A DNA stretch of 64,000 nt from Streptomyces sp. ICC1 (GCF_003287935.1 NZ_CP030287.1:4182267-4246266); one strand, 5' to 3'. Shown: positions 38,891 through 48,339, numbered from the stretch's first letter. Translations and numbers: made by a program. Notes: a model not told the origin generated them from the sequence alone.

Positions 38891-40525
38891 ATGCAGAACA
38901 CGGCTACGCGAGCGGAACCGGCCGACGCCGCGTCAGGACCCCTGGGATCCCACGGACCGGCGGGCACCGCCGGCACCACCGGCCCCGGGGGGACCGCCAC
39001 CCCGGCGACCGTCCCGGCACAGGGCCACGCCCAGGGCCAAGCGCCCGGCAACGCGCCCGGCCACCCCGCGGGCCTGGCTCTTATACACAACTCCGAGCCC
39101 AGCGTCAGATGTGTATAGGAGACACCCCCCGGGCTGCGCTCCCGCTGGACCGCCCTCGGGGTGCTGTCCACCGGCGTGCTGATGACCGTCCTCGACGGCA
39201 GCATCGTCACCGTCGCGATGCCCGCCATCCAGAAAGACCTGGGCTTCACGCCCGCCGGACTCAGCTGGGTCGTCAACGCCTACCTGATCGCCTTCGGCAG
39301 CCTGCTGCTCCTCGCCGGCCGGCTCGGCGACCTGATCGGCCGCAAGCGGATGTTCCTGGCCGGGACCGGCGTCTTCACCGGGGCCTCGCTGCTCGCCGGA
39401 TTCGCCGGCTCGGCCGAGGTGCTGATCGCCGCCCGCTTCCTGCAGGGCCTCGGCAGCGCCATGGCCGCGGCCGTCAGCCTCGGCATCCTGATCACGCTGT
39501 TCACCGAACCCCGCGAGCGGGCCAAGGCCATCGCCGTCTTCTCCTTCACCGGCGCGGCCGGGGCCTCCCTGGGGCAGGTGCTCGGCGGGGTCCTGACCGA
39601 CGCCCTCGACTGGCACTGGATCTTCTTCATCAACCTGCCGATAGGCCTCGCCGCCCTCGCGCTGGCCCTGCCGGCGCTCCCCTCCACCCGGGGTCCGGGC
39701 CTGCGCGCCGGAGCCGACGTCCTCGGCGCCGGCCTGGTCACCGCCGGCCTGATGCTCGGCATCTACACCGTGGTCGAAGTCGAGCGGTACGGCTGGCTCT
39801 CGGCGCACACCCTCGGCCTCGGCGCCCTCTCCCTGGCCCTGCTCGCCGGCTTCGCGGTCCGCCAGGCCAAGGCCCGCACCCCCCTCGTACCGCTGCGGAT
39901 CTTCCGCTCCCGCACCGTGGCCGGCGCCAACCTGGTCCAGATGCTGATGGTGGCCGCGCTGTTCTCCTTCCAGGTCCTGGTCGCCCTCCACCTCCAGAAC
40001 GTGCTCGGCTACGGGGCCGCCGAGACCGGGCTCGCGATGCTCCCGGCGGCCGTGGTCATCGGCGGGGTCTCGCTCTTCGCCTCCGCCCCCCTGAACGCCC
40101 GCTTCGGCGAACGCCGCGTGCTCCTGGCCGGACTCGCCCTGCTCGTGGCCGCCCTCGGCTGGCTGACCCGGCTCCCGGTCCAGGCCGACTACGTCCGCGA
40201 CCTGCTCCCCGTGATGCTGCTCGCCGCCGGCTTCGGCCTGGCCCTGCCCGCCCTGACCGCGCTCGGCATGTCCGGCGCCGACGAGCGTGACGCCGGCCTC
40301 GCCTCGGGCCTGTTCAACACCACCCAGCAGATCGGCATGGCCCTGGGCGTCGCGGTCCTGTCCACCCTGGCCGCCTCCCGCACCGACTCCCTGCTCGCCG
40401 CGGGACAGAGCCGCGCCGAGGCCCTGACCTCCGGCTACCACCTGGCCTTCGGGATCGGCGCCGGGCTGCTGGTCACGGCGCTCGTGGTGGCCGCGGCCCT
40501 GCTGCGGCCCGCCCGCCGCGCCTGA
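38891..40525 (+). CDS. MFS exporter, DHA2 type, interrupted by adapter sequence
   Basis: A 14-helix drug/metabolite exporter. A low-complexity alanine/glycine/proline-rich tail (from MQNTATRAEPADAA) leads to SRWTALGVLSTGVLMTVLDG, then AGRLGDLIGRKRMFLAG and RFLQGLGSAMAAAVSLGI. The frame before and after the adapter insertion (39074-39124) is the same, and the insertion is 51 bases (17 codons). It introduces a TAG at 39116-39118, which splits the open frame. The stop is therefore almost certainly a sequencing/assembly artefact and the real gene is probably intact. GGAGAGCGCAACC precedes the ATG. Confidence 0.85.
39074..39124. other. Illumina Nextera adapter contamination in the assembly
   Basis: 39074-39100 reads as the Tn5 mosaic-end/Read-2 adapter (CTCTTATACACA, then CTCCGAGCCC). 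39101-39124 reads as the opposite Read-1 adapter (AGCGTCAGATGTGTATA, then GGAGACA). Each has one to a few mismatches from the standard oligonucleotides. Two opposing adapters back to back have no biological explanation. Confidence 0.93.
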
Positions 40526-40539
40526 CGGCGCCGGCCGGA

Positions 40540-40587
40540 CACGGCTGTGGGCCGCTCCGCACCCGCGGAGCGGCCCACAGCCGCGTG
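40540..40587 (+). terminator. Terminator of the MFS gene
   Basis: A 21-base inverted repeat (40540-40560 / 40565-40587, two extra bases at the foot) with a 4-base loop, 14 bases after the stop. Confidence 0.8.
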
Positions 40588-40617
40588 CGCGCCCGCGCCC
40601 ACCAGGCGCCGGCGCCT

Positions 40618-40659
40618 ACTTCACTTCACTTCACTTCAATGCACTGCACTTCACTTCAC
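40618..40659. repeat. ACTTC pentanucleotide tandem repeat
   Basis: Seven or so ACTTC units, slightly degenerate in the middle (AATGCACTGC), run into the stop codon of the downstream minus-strand gene, whose last codons (VK-stop) they encode. Confidence 0.85.
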
Positions 40660-41469
40660 GAACAGCCCGTTGAGCGTCCCGTAGTCGAGCGAAGCCCCGA
40701 GAGCCCCGTAGGTGCCCTGCCCCAGCAGTTCCTCGGCGGCGGCGCGGGCCGCCGAGTACGCCGCCTGCGCCACCGCGGTGCCGACGCTGACCCGGCGCAC
40801 CCCGGCCGCCGCCAGCTCGGCGACCGACGGACCGCCCGGGCCCGCCATGGCGTTGACCGGCAGCGGCCCCCGCGCGATCTCGGCCAGGGCCGCCAGGTCC
40901 AGCAGGCCGGGCACGAAGATCCCGTCGGCGCCGGCCGCCGCGTACGCCTCCACGCGCGCGAGCACGTCCGCCAGCCGGCCCGGCTCCTCACCGATCCCGA
41001 ACAGGAACACGTCGGTACGGGCGTTGACCACCAGCTCCGGCAGCCCGGCCGCGGCGGCCGCCTCGCGGGCGGCGCGGATCCGCCCGGCCTGCTCCGCGGC
41101 CGTGTACAGCGTGCCGTCGGACGCCTTGGAGTCCTCCAGGTTGATGCCGACGGCGCCCACCGCCACGACCTCGCGCACGGTCTGCCCGACGTCCTCGTAA
41201 CCGCCCTCGACATCCACGGTGACCGGCAGGTCCACGGCCGCCACGATGCGCGCGGCAGCCTCCAGCATCCGCGCGCGCGGGGCGTGCTGGCCGTCGCCGC
41301 GGCCGATCCCCCAGGCCACGCCGCCGCTGGTCGTGGCGATCGCCGACGCGCCGGCCGCCTCGATCACCGCCGCGCTGGCCGCGTCCCAGGCGTTGGGCAG
41401 CACCAGGAGACCCTCGCCCAACGCCCGCAGCCGCAGGGCCTTCTCGGTGCTCTTCGCATCGACCGTCAT
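40651..41469 (-). CDS. Isocitrate lyase / PEP mutase family protein
   Basis: A 272-residue alpha/beta-barrel of the PEP-mutase/2-methylisocitrate-lyase superfamily, without the extra ICL domains. Features are LVLPNAWDAASAAVIEAAGA at the start, ATTSGGVAWGIG, the metal-site region TVDVEGGYED, and GINLEDSK followed by VVNARTDVFL. The lyase active-site cysteine motif (KKCGH) is absent, so this is the PEP mutase-like subgroup that cleaves or rearranges oxaloacetate-like C-C bonds; the substrate is unknown. GGAG precedes the ATG at 41469. It is divergent from ispH and probably outside the cluster. Confidence 0.85.
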   Translation of the reverse strand: MTVDAKSTEKALRLRALGEGLLVLPNAWDAASAAVIEAAGASAIATTSGGVAWGIGRGDGQHAPRARMLEAAARIVAAVDLPVTVDVEGGYEDVGQTVREVVAVGAVGINLEDSKASDGTLYTAAEQAGRIRAAREAAAAAGLPELVVNARTDVFLFGIGEEPGRLADVLARVEAYAAAGADGIFVPGLLDLAALAEIARGPLPVNAMAGPGGPSVAELAAAGVRRVSVGTAVAQAAYSAARAAAEELLGQGTYGALGASLDYGTLNGLFVK

Positions 41470-41795
41470 TCGAAGTCTCCTCAAGCCGAACCTTGTTGAG
41501 TGGCCGCCACATCGCTCCACCGTCAGGACTCTAACCACCCGCCCCCGGGGCGCATCACGGCCCCTCCCGGCCGGATCTCCCGACCCGGATGACAGGCGTA
41601 TGACAAGGCGGCGCCGGACCGGGGCGGGTGGGGTGGCAGACGGACCGGCGGCGACGGCGGGCGTGGCAGCGAACGGGCGGAATTTCGACCCCATGGCTCC
41701 GGGGACGGCCGCCCGGGCCGGTATTCGTTGACTGGTTTCTGCGGTTGTCGGCAATCTCGAGTTCACCGCGACCGACCGAAACGGGAGAACACCAG
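41470..41795. promoter_or_regulatory. Divergent region upstream of ispH with a candidate promoter
   Basis: A 326-base gap without a gene. TTGACT (41728-41733) and CAATCT (41752-41757) are 18 bases apart and 38 bases before the ispH start, a plausible vegetative-type promoter on the plus strand for the ispH operon. GGGAGA is the ribosome-binding site. The half nearest the PEP-mutase gene is GC-rich with no obvious sites. Confidence 0.4.
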
Positions 41796-42746
41796 ATGTC
41801 AGAAACCAGAGCTCCGAAAAAGGTGATTCTGGCGGAGCCGCGTGGATTCTGCGCCGGTGTGCGCCGAGCGATACAGATCGTCGAGGAGGCCCTGAACAAG
41901 TACGGAGCACCCGTATACGTCCGCAAGGAAATCGTCCACAACCACTACGTCGTCCGCTCCCTGGAGCAGCGCGGCGCGATCTTCGTGGACTCCGAGGAGG
42001 AAGTGCCGGAGGGCTCGGTCTGCGTGTTCTCCGCCCACGGGGTCTCGCCGGCCGTCCGCACCAACGCGGCGCACCGCGAGCTCGACGTCATCGACGCAAC
42101 CTGCCCGCTGGTCTCCAAGGTGCACCAGGAGGCCATCCGCTACGCACGGGACGGCAAGACGATCCTCCTGATCGGCCACAGCGACCACGAAGAGGTCGAG
42201 GGCACCTACGGAGAGGCCCCCGCCTCGACCATCATCGTCGAGGACGTCGAAGCGGTGGCCGCGCTGGACCTGCCTTCGGACGCGGACGTGGCCTACCTGT
42301 CGCAGACCACGCTGTCGCTGGACGAGACCTCCGGCGTCATCGACGCCCTCCGGGAGAAGTTCCCGGCGCTCGAGGGCAAGGGCGACATCTGCTACGCCAG
42401 CCAGAACCGGCAGAACGCCGTGAAGGCGATCGCCCACCGCAGCGACCTGGTGCTCGTGGTCGGCTCGGTCAACTCCAGCAACTCGATCCGGATGGTCGAG
42501 GTGGCCCGCGACCTGGGCACCGCCGCGTACCTGGTGCCCGAGGTGGGCGACCTGCGCACCGAGTGGCTCGACGGGGTCTCCTCCGTCGGCGTGAGCGCCG
42601 GGGCGAGCGCGCCCGAGATCCTGATCGACCAGCTCCTCGAGCGGCTGGCGACGCTCGGCTACGTCGATCTCGAACTCGAGCAGACCGCCATCGAAAACGT
42701 GGTCTTCAGCCTTCCGGCAAGCCTCACCGGGGCATCGGTTCGGTGA
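41796..42746 (+). CDS. ispH: 4-hydroxy-3-methylbut-2-enyl diphosphate reductase
   Basis: A 316-residue IspH (LytB), the last MEP-pathway enzyme, making IPP and DMAPP from HMBPP. The three [4Fe-4S] cysteines are present: C19 in PRGFCAGV, C103 in DATCPLVSKVH and C199 in DICYASQNRQ. So are the substrate residues HNHYVV, AHGVSP, QTTLS and SSNSIR. The wording (RGFCAGVRRAIQIVEEALNK, GAPVYVRKEIVHNHYVVRSL) is closer to proteobacterial-type IspH than to the housekeeping Streptomyces form. This supports a dedicated second copy. It begins the isoprenoid cluster, 62 bases before the prenyl synthase gene. Confidence 0.95.
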   Translation: MSETRAPKKVILAEPRGFCAGVRRAIQIVEEALNKYGAPVYVRKEIVHNHYVVRSLEQRGAIFVDSEEEVPEGSVCVFSAHGVSPAVRTNAAHRELDVIDATCPLVSKVHQEAIRYARDGKTILLIGHSDHEEVEGTYGEAPASTIIVEDVEAVAALDLPSDADVAYLSQTTLSLDETSGVIDALREKFPALEGKGDICYASQNRQNAVKAIAHRSDLVLVVGSVNSSNSIRMVEVARDLGTAAYLVPEVGDLRTEWLDGVSSVGVSAGASAPEILIDQLLERLATLGYVDLELEQTAIENVVFSLPASLTGASVR

Positions 42747-42808
42747 TCTATCCCGAAATCTTCACACGGTTTCGCGCACATTCCGATTTCATCTCAGAGA
42801 AGGCTGCC

Positions 42809-43858
42809 ATGACGACCGTCGTTACCGATATTCAGCAACTCCGGGCCGGATTGCTCGACCAGGTGGAGCAGCGGCTCGAGCAGTTCGTCGAGCGCCAGCG
42901 CGCGTACTGGTACGGGATCAACCCCCGGGCCGCCCAGCCGGTGGACGCGATCTCCTCGCTGGTCGCCAGCGGCGGCAAGCGGCTGCGCCCCGTGTTCGCC
43001 CTCAGCGGCTTCCTGGCCGCCGGCGGCAACCCGTCCGACTCGGTCGCCATCGACGCCTCCGCGGCCCTCGAACTGCTCCAGGCGTTCGCGCTGATCCACG
43101 ACGACGTCGTGGACAACTCCTCGCTGCGCCGCGGCTCCCCCACCGTCCACCGGCTGCACGAGGCCGAGCACCAGATCAACGGCTGGCAGGGCGAGTCCCG
43201 CCGCTTCGGCGAGGGCGTCGCGGTCCTCGCCGGCGACCTGGCCCTCATCTACGCCGACCAGCTCACCACCCGCTTCCCCGCCCCGGCCCGCGCCGTCTGG
43301 GACGAACTGCGCGCCGAGATGGTCATCGGCCAGCACCTGGACGTGGCGGTCGCCGCGGAGGGCGTGGTCGACCCCTCGCTGTCCCGCTGGATCGCGGTGT
43401 GCAAGTCGGGCCGCTACACCATCCACCGCCCGCTGGTGCTCGGCGCCACCCTGGCCGGACGCCCCGACCTGGCCTCGGCGTTCGAGACGTACGGGCTCGC
43501 CCTGGGCGAGGCCTTCCAGCTCCGCGACGACCTGATCGACGCCTTCGGCACCACCGAGGACGCCGGCAAGCCGACCGGCCTGGACTTCGCCGAGCACAAG
43601 ATGACCCTCCTGCTGGCGCTGGCCGCCGAACAGGACGCCCGGGTGCGCTCGCTCCTGGACCGCAAGGACGGCGCCCCCTGGGACGTCGAGCTGCTGCGCA
43701 AGGTCCTGGAGGAGACCGGGGTCCGCGCCACCGTGGAGCGCACCATCGCCGGACTCGTGGACAAGGCCTGCGAGTCGATCGCCCGTTCGGGGCTGGACGA
43801 GTCCTGGTGCGAGGAGTTCTCCCGGCTGGCTACCCGGGTCGCCTACCGAAGCCACTGA
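42809..43858 (+). CDS. Polyprenyl diphosphate synthase
   Basis: A 349-residue trans-type prenyl synthase condensing IPP onto allylic diphosphates. Both aspartate-rich motifs are present: FARM DDVVD at 98-102 (LIHDDVVDNSSLRRGSPTVH) and the second motif in FQLRDDLIDAFG near 238. GGKRLRP and GKPTGLDFAEHK are also conserved. The phenylalanine five residues before the FARM (FALIHDD) may limit chain length, but the product (C15, C20 or longer) cannot be told by eye. It probably uses IPP/DMAPP from the neighbouring MEP genes. It is 25 bases upstream of the first dehydrogenase gene. Confidence 0.93.
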   Translation: MTTVVTDIQQLRAGLLDQVEQRLEQFVERQRAYWYGINPRAAQPVDAISSLVASGGKRLRPVFALSGFLAAGGNPSDSVAIDASAALELLQAFALIHDDVVDNSSLRRGSPTVHRLHEAEHQINGWQGESRRFGEGVAVLAGDLALIYADQLTTRFPAPARAVWDELRAEMVIGQHLDVAVAAEGVVDPSLSRWIAVCKSGRYTIHRPLVLGATLAGRPDLASAFETYGLALGEAFQLRDDLIDAFGTTEDAGKPTGLDFAEHKMTLLLALAAEQDARVRSLLDRKDGAPWDVELLRKVLEETGVRATVERTIAGLVDKACESIARSGLDESWCEEFSRLATRVAYRSH

Positions 43859-43883
43859 CCTCGAGAGCCAACGGGAGTGAATC

Positions 43884-44921
43884 ATGCCCAGAACACTGAT
43901 CGTAGGCTTCGGCCGGGCCGGTCACGGGCTCCATTGGACCGTCCTGGAGCGGCTGCGCCGCACCGAGCGCGGCGCCGCCCTCATCTCCGGCCTCCCGCCC
44001 GTGGTCTACGACTTCAACCCGCACACCCCGCAGCTCACCGACGCCGAGGTGATCTCCGTACCGGAGCTCGCCAAGGCCGCTGAGCTCCTCGATCCCAAGG
44101 ACACCGTCGTCCACCTGTGCACGCCGCCCACGCACCGGCTGGAGCCGCTGCGGGAGCTGGCGGAGCTGGGGTTCGACCGGATCCTCGTGGAGAAGCCGCT
44201 GGTGGCCGACACCGAGGAACTGGCGGCCATCGACGCCCTGCGGGCCGGTCACGGCCTGAAGGTCATGGTGGTGGCGCACTGGCTGCAGAGCGCCCTGACC
44301 ACCCGGCTGCGGTCCCTGGTGCAGGGCGGCAAGCTCGGCACGCTGGAGACCATCTTCGTGGCGCAGCGCAAGCCGCGCCTGGTGCGCACCCTGCAGACCG
44401 AGGGCCACCCGACGGCCTTCGACGTGGAGCTGCCGCACTCGGTGGGGGTGGCGCTCAAGCTGGCCGGCGAGGGCCGGACGGCCGGGGCCGAACTGCACGA
44501 CATGCACGTCGGCGACAGGGTCATCCCCGAGATGGGGGCGGCCCGGCTGCTGCTGGACCACGACGGCGGCGTCCAGACGGAGATCTTCTCCGACCTGGCC
44601 TCGCCGATCCGGGAACGGGTGATCCGCCTCGGGTTCAGCGACGGGTGGGCCGTGGGCCACTACCCGATCAGCGAGAGCGACGACTACGCGCACCTGCACA
44701 CCTCCGCCGACGGGAAGAACGTCCGCTCGGTCTTCCGGGACGACTCCCTGGCCCGGTTCCTGCTCCACGCGTACGAGCAGTTCACCACGGACGCGGACCT
44801 GGAAGCCGACTTCCGGCTCAACTCCCGGGTGACGACCGTGCTCGCGGAAGCCAAGGAACTGGCCAGGATCGCCCGTCTCGAAGAGGCGCTCCAGGAAGAG
44901 GCACTGCCCCATGCTTCCTGA
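43884..44921 (+). CDS. Gfo/Idh/MocA-family oxidoreductase (first)
   Basis: A 345-residue NAD(P)-dependent dehydrogenase. The Rossmann start is LIVGFGRAGHGLHW and the family motif is ILVEKPLVADTEEL. A C-terminal alpha/beta domain has HDMHVGDRVIPEMGAARLLL. Members oxidise or reduce ring hydroxyls of sugars, inositols or related polyols. The substrate is unknown. It overlaps the next gene by 11 bases, so the two are co-translated. Confidence 0.88.
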   Translation: MPRTLIVGFGRAGHGLHWTVLERLRRTERGAALISGLPPVVYDFNPHTPQLTDAEVISVPELAKAAELLDPKDTVVHLCTPPTHRLEPLRELAELGFDRILVEKPLVADTEELAAIDALRAGHGLKVMVVAHWLQSALTTRLRSLVQGGKLGTLETIFVAQRKPRLVRTLQTEGHPTAFDVELPHSVGVALKLAGEGRTAGAELHDMHVGDRVIPEMGAARLLLDHDGGVQTEIFSDLASPIRERVIRLGFSDGWAVGHYPISESDDYAHLHTSADGKNVRSVFRDDSLARFLLHAYEQFTTDADLEADFRLNSRVTTVLAEAKELARIARLEEALQEEALPHAS

Positions 44922-45870
44922 CCTGCGGAGCGTCGCGCGGCACGCGCCGAGGGGCGAGGCAGCCCCCGGGATCCTCTACGCGGGGATCGGCGACGAGGCC
45001 GGGCGCACTCTGGAGCAGCAGGTCCGCGCGGTCTCCGGACTGGGCTGGCAGCTGATCGAGATGCGCAGCGTGGGCGGGGTCGCGATCGCGGACCTGGACG
45101 ACGCGGCCTTCGGCGCCTGCCTGCGGGCGCTGGGGGAAGCGGGGCTGGGCACCGCGTGCGTGGACTCGCGGATCGCGGACTGGTCGAGGCCGATCAGCCA
45201 GGGCGTCGAGCAGGACCTGGCCGAGCTGAACCGGCTCGCCGAGCGGTGCGCCGCCCTCGGCACCCGCTACGTGCGGGTCATGTCCTACCCCAACGACGGG
45301 TGGGACGAGGCCGAGTGGGGCACCGAGGTGATCCGCCGGATGCGGCTGCTGGCCGCCCGGGCGAACGCCTCGGGCCTGGTCCTCCTGCACGAGAACTGTG
45401 CGGGCTGGGCCGGGCGCAGCGCGGAGCGGATGCTGCGGCTGCTGGCGGAGGTGGACAGCCCGGCGCTGCGGCTGCTGTTCGACACCGGCAACGGGGCGGC
45501 GTACGGGTACGAGGCCTACGGGGTGCTGGAGCGGCTGATGAGCCAGTGCCCCGAGGCGGTCGCCCACGTCCACGTGAAGGACGCGGTCGGCAGCGGGACG
45601 GCCGCGGCCTACACGCTGCCCGGCCGGGGCGAGAGCCAGGTGGCCCGGTGTCTGCGGCTGCTGCTGGAGCACGGGTACACCGGCGCCTGGTCGATCGAAC
45701 CGCACCTGGCGCTGCGGCCGCACGAGAGCCGCACCGAGCTGGGCGAGGACGGGCCCGACCTGTTCGTGGAGTACGGGCGGCACCTGGAACACCTGGTCGC
45801 CACCGAGGTCGTGGCATCGGCCACTGACGAGACGAGAGAGGAGAACGCACGTGCCGGCATCGACCACTGA
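44911..45870 (+). CDS. TIM-barrel sugar phosphate isomerase/epimerase-like protein
   Basis: A 319-residue AP-endonuclease-2-type barrel (IolE/xylose-isomerase-like). Metal-site residues appear in LVLLHENCAGWAGRS, RLLFDTGNGAAYG, VAHVHVKDAV and WSIEPHLAL. Members isomerise or dehydrate keto-sugars and inososes, and often pair with Gfo/Idh dehydrogenases as here. It overlaps both neighbours (11 and 20 bases). Confidence 0.87.
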   Translation: MLPDLRSVARHAPRGEAAPGILYAGIGDEAGRTLEQQVRAVSGLGWQLIEMRSVGGVAIADLDDAAFGACLRALGEAGLGTACVDSRIADWSRPISQGVEQDLAELNRLAERCAALGTRYVRVMSYPNDGWDEAEWGTEVIRRMRLLAARANASGLVLLHENCAGWAGRSAERMLRLLAEVDSPALRLLFDTGNGAAYGYEAYGVLERLMSQCPEAVAHVHVKDAVGSGTAAAYTLPGRGESQVARCLRLLLEHGYTGAWSIEPHLALRPHESRTELGEDGPDLFVEYGRHLEHLVATEVVASATDETREENARAGIDH

Positions 45871-47194
45871 GCCGCGGACCGCGCCGCTGCGGACCGCGCC
45901 GCTCACCGCCGGGGACGACGCGCTGCTGCTGCGGCTGCTGTCCCTGCCGACCGCCGGTCCGCTGGAGACCGGGGCGGGCGGCGAGGTCCGGCTGTGGGAG
46001 GCCCAGCTGGCCTACGCCGAGGCGGCCCGGGAGCTCGGTTTCACCGTCGAGTGGCACGGCACCGCCGACGCCGACGAGCTGGCCGACGAGCAGGTCCCGG
46101 CGGTCGTGCGGTGGGCGGTGCGGGACGGCGGGGAGTTCCTGGCCTCGCAGCCCAGCCTGGTGCTGCGGCTCGGGCCGCCGCTGCCGCGGTCGCGGACCGT
46201 GATGTTCAACATCCACGTGGACACGGTCGCCGGGGTGCAGCCGGTGTCGCTGGCCGACGGCCGCTTCCACGGCCGGGGCGCCATCGACGCCAAGGGCCCC
46301 GCGGTGGCCCTGCTGGCCGGAATCCGGGCGGCGCTCGACGCGGAGCCCGCCGTCGGCCGCGAGATTGGTGTCCTGATCCAGCTGGTGTCCGGCGAGGAGG
46401 GCGGCGCCATGGGGGTCTACGGCACCCGGCCGCTGATCGAGCGTGGGTACACGGGCCGGTTGAACATCTTCTGCGAGCCGACGGGGCGGCGGCTGCTGAC
46501 CCGCTCCACGGCCGCGATGACGGCCCGGGTGCGGGTGGCGGGCGACGACTCCATCGACGACGCCCCGGCCGCCGGGCACAACGCGACGGTCCTGCTGGGG
46601 CACGTGGCCGGCCACCTGGCCGACACCCTGCCGCGGTACGCGACCAGCGGCCAGGTGTGCGTGGCCGGCCTGCAGACCGGACCGCTGCACAACAAGGTCT
46701 ACGGGACGGGCCAGTTGCTGCTGAACCTGTCCTACGGCTCCGGCGCCGACGGCATCGCACTGGAGGAGGCCGTAGGCCACGAGCTGCGCCTGGCGCTGGC
46801 CGGCTTCCGCCACCGCTTCGCCGGCAGCGAGCTGATCGGGCGGACCGCCGCGGACGCGGAGGAGATCACCACCCTGGACTGGCTCAAACGCGGACTGCCC
46901 GCCCTGGAGTCCCGCGACGCGTGGGCGGAGCGGCTGCTGACCGAGGAGGCCGGGCTGGAGCGCTGGCCGGCCGACGAGGCCGCCTTCACCTGCGACGCCA
47001 TCTGGGCCGACGGGCTGCCGGACGGGTTCACGGCCGTGTTCGGCCCCGGGGACCTGCAGCGCAACAACGCCCACGCCGAGGGCGAGTTCGCCGACCGGGA
47101 GGAACTCGAACTGTTCGCCGGGGACATCGCCCGGCTACTGATCGCCTTCGCCACCAACGACCTGCCGTCGACGACGTCGACGTCGACGACGTGA
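45851..47194 (+). CDS. M20-family metallohydrolase (ArgE/DapE/LysK type)
   Basis: A 447-residue zinc amidohydrolase. Metal and catalytic residues: HVDTVAG (H, D), GRGAIDAKGPAVALLAG (D), VSGEEGG (general-base E), FCEPTG (E) and a C-terminal NNAHAEGEFAD (H). Family members remove acyl groups from amino acids or cleave small amides. In this cluster it could deprotect an N-acylated intermediate, but that is inference. The GTG start at 45851 overlaps the previous gene. The C-terminus ends in a short TSTSTT run from a GTCGAC repeat. Confidence 0.87.
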   Translation: MPASTTEPRTAPLRTAPLTAGDDALLLRLLSLPTAGPLETGAGGEVRLWEAQLAYAEAARELGFTVEWHGTADADELADEQVPAVVRWAVRDGGEFLASQPSLVLRLGPPLPRSRTVMFNIHVDTVAGVQPVSLADGRFHGRGAIDAKGPAVALLAGIRAALDAEPAVGREIGVLIQLVSGEEGGAMGVYGTRPLIERGYTGRLNIFCEPTGRRLLTRSTAAMTARVRVAGDDSIDDAPAAGHNATVLLGHVAGHLADTLPRYATSGQVCVAGLQTGPLHNKVYGTGQLLLNLSYGSGADGIALEEAVGHELRLALAGFRHRFAGSELIGRTAADAEEITTLDWLKRGLPALESRDAWAERLLTEEAGLERWPADEAAFTCDAIWADGLPDGFTAVFGPGDLQRNNAHAEGEFADREELELFAGDIARLLIAFATNDLPSTTSTSTT

Positions 47195-47205
47195 TGAGGA
47201 AGCAC

Positions 47206-48339
47206 ATGACCACCGCCACAGCCACCGCCGAGCGGTCCCGCACCGTCCGGCTCGACCACGGCGAGCTCGTCGGCTTCACCGCCGAGGTGTTCGTCCGCCG
47301 GGGCCTGGCCGAGGACCGGGCACGGGCCGCCGCCGAGGCGCTGGTGTACGGGGACCTGACCGGGGTCAGCTCCCACGGCCTGGCCAACCTGACCCGCCAG
47401 TACCTGCCCCTGTTCGACGAGGGGCGCGCCGACCCCGAGGCCAATCTGGAGATCGTCGCCGATCGGGGCGCGGCGGTCCTGGTGGACTCGCACCGGGCGC
47501 TGGGCCTGTGGTCGGCGGGCGCGGCGATGGAGCTGGCCGCCGAGCGGGCCCGGACCCACGGGATCGGCCTGGTCTCCCTGTACAACGGCACCCACTTCGG
47601 GTGCGCCGGGTACTTCACGGGCAAGCTGGCCCAGCAGGGCCAGATCGGCCTGCTGGCCGGCAACTGCGGCGGGCAGCGCATCATCCGCCCGCCGGGCGGA
47701 GCCGCCGCGATGCTCGGCACCAACCCGTTCAGCCTGGCCGTACCGGCCGGCGAACACCCCCCGTACGTCCTGGACATGAGCACCACGGTGGTCCCCACGG
47801 GCCGGGTGCGGGCGGCCGAGCGGGCCGGGAAGCGGATCCCCGAGGGCTGGCTCGCCGACGACGCGGGCACCCCGGTCACCGACCCCGGAGCCTTCGACCG
47901 CGGCGAGGCGCACCTGCAGTGGCTGGGCGGGCGCCCGGAGACCGGCGCCTACAAGGGGTACGGGCTGAGCCTGCTGGTGGAGACGCTGGCGGCGCTGCTG
48001 CCCGGCGCGAACCTCGGTCCGACCGGGGAGCTCGGCGGGGCCCGCCCCAACGGCCGCGACGACAACATCGGCTTCCTCGCCCTGGCGATCGCACCGGGCA
48101 CGCTGCGCCCCGAGGGCGAGTTCCTGGCGCAGGCCGACGATCTGTTCGCCTCCCTGCTGGGGGCCCCGGCGATCGATCCCGCCCGGCCGGTGAGCTACCC
48201 CGGCTGGCCCGAGGACCGGCACGCGCGCCAGGCGCGCGAACACGGCGTACCGCTGGCCGCCGCCCTCCACGGCGAGCTGCTGGCAGTCGCCGAGCAGTAC
48301 TCCCTCGTCCCGCCCGCTCCCCTTGGAGGAGAACGATGA
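47206..48339 (+). CDS. Ldh-family (malate/L-lactate dehydrogenase type) oxidoreductase
   Basis: A 377-residue member of the YlbC/ComC/MDH2 family, which reduces 2-keto acids (or oxidises 2-hydroxy acids) with NAD(P)H. Conserved: GDLTGVSSHGLANLTRQYL with the catalytic histidine, NGTHFGCAGYFTGKLA, AAMLGTNPFSLAVPAG and YKGYGLSLLVETLAALLPG. Substrates range over malate, lactate, ureidoglycolate and diketogulonate; the one here is unknown. Its stop overlaps the start of the next gene (ATGA). Confidence 0.9.
   Translation: MTTATATAERSRTVRLDHGELVGFTAEVFVRRGLAEDRARAAAEALVYGDLTGVSSHGLANLTRQYLPLFDEGRADPEANLEIVADRGAAVLVDSHRALGLWSAGAAMELAAERARTHGIGLVSLYNGTHFGCAGYFTGKLAQQGQIGLLAGNCGGQRIIRPPGGAAAMLGTNPFSLAVPAGEHPPYVLDMSTTVVPTGRVRAAERAGKRIPEGWLADDAGTPVTDPGAFDRGEAHLQWLGGRPETGAYKGYGLSLLVETLAALLPGANLGPTGELGGARPNGRDDNIGFLALAIAPGTLRPEGEFLAQADDLFASLLGAPAIDPARPVSYPGWPEDRHARQAREHGVPLAAALHGELLAVAEQYSLVPPAPLGGER

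Noticed and set aside
38813..39118. Separate 101-residue gene ending at 39118
   Set aside because: Its stop lies in the adapter; its frame continues into the MFS protein.
39074..39124. Transposon end or insertion sequence inside the MFS gene
   Set aside because: The sequence matches Tn5-derived sequencing adapters in two orientations, with no transposase, no target duplication and no flanking element.
40618..40659. Possible CRISPR-like array
   Set aside because: Contiguous 5-base units without spacers; a simple tandem repeat.
40651..41469. Phosphonate biosynthesis (true PEP mutase)
   Set aside because: No phosphonopyruvate decarboxylase or other phosphonate gene is nearby; the superfamily is broad and this copy diverges from the cluster.
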